Assembly (NCBI GenBank): GCA_018399865.1
Contig: JAGYNL010000102.1
Span: forward strand, 1 to 5,930
Length of the DNA stretch: 5,930 nucleotides
Direction of reading: 5' to 3'
Source: Candidatus Bipolaricaulota bacterium
GTDB lineage: Bacteria > Bipolaricaulota > Bipolaricaulia > UBA7950 > UBA9294
A program made the position numbers and the translations under genes. Positions 5,826-5,930 of this stretch are shown piece after piece (positions within the stretch are counted from its first letter, which is position 1; each line of letters opens with the position of its first letter). The notes under the pieces are model-generated. The model saw nothing but the letters and a program-made list of their open reading frames with translations, was not told the DNA's origin and did no database searches.

Positions 5826-5930
5826 ATGATGCTGGCATGCTGTGGTGTGACAATGTGAGGATTAAGCAGTACACTGAGCATTTATAAAGAGATCTAAGGC
5901 TAAGTTTGACCATCCTGACATGATGGTGGT

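Noticed and set aside
5575..5913. 112-codon minus-strand open frame opposite the propeller remnant
   Set aside because: It overlaps the end of the hydrolase gene and the propeller tail on the other strand, whose translation has clear family likeness, while this frame has none.

Overview
The window is bacterial chromosomal DNA carrying three intact protein genes, the 5' half of a tRNA gene and one gene remnant. The supporting signs are sigma70-type promoters, a strong AAGGAGG ribosome-binding site, a Rho-independent terminator, a bacterial tRNA-Ser and a Sec signal peptide. Base composition looks balanced by eye. No marker fixes the phylum. Secreted CARDB-module proteins and PQQ-like propellers ending in a WPM...NPQHNGR tail are common in little-studied environmental bacteria (for example Bipolaricaulota- or Chloroflexota-like genomes), but that placement is a guess.

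Layout from left to right. Bases 1-49 (minus) are the 5' half of tRNA-Ser(GGA), which runs off the window edge; it has its own promoter at 63-91. Bases 131-1306 (minus) encode a PatB/MalY-type PLP-dependent C-S lyase. A strong intrinsic terminator at 1467-1513 separates it from the gene at 1541-4033 (minus). That gene encodes an 830-residue secreted protein: a signal peptide, an N-terminal domain of uncertain type with an embedded EF-hand-like calcium loop, and four tandem cysteine-rich CARDB-like modules. It has a good promoter at 4126-4155, with operator-like repeats just upstream.

A gap of about 700 bases with no convincing gene lies between this and the divergent gene at 4750-5586 (plus). 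That gene encodes a cytoplasmic metallo-beta-lactamase-fold hydrolase of the COG1237 type, and a perfect 14-bp palindrome abuts its putative -10 box. Right behind it, 5592-5825 (plus) holds the C-terminal remnant of a PQQ-like beta-propeller protein whose body is missing. The last 105 bases (5826-5930) show no supportable gene.

The three intact genes do not form an obvious pathway. Each appears to have its own transcription signals: the terminator isolates the secreted-protein gene from the lyase gene, and the hydrolase is transcribed away from both. I see no CRISPR array, insertion sequence, phage gene or defence cassette. The most distinctive item is the secreted Cys-rich CARDB protein with its possibly degenerate N-terminal peptidase-like domain.
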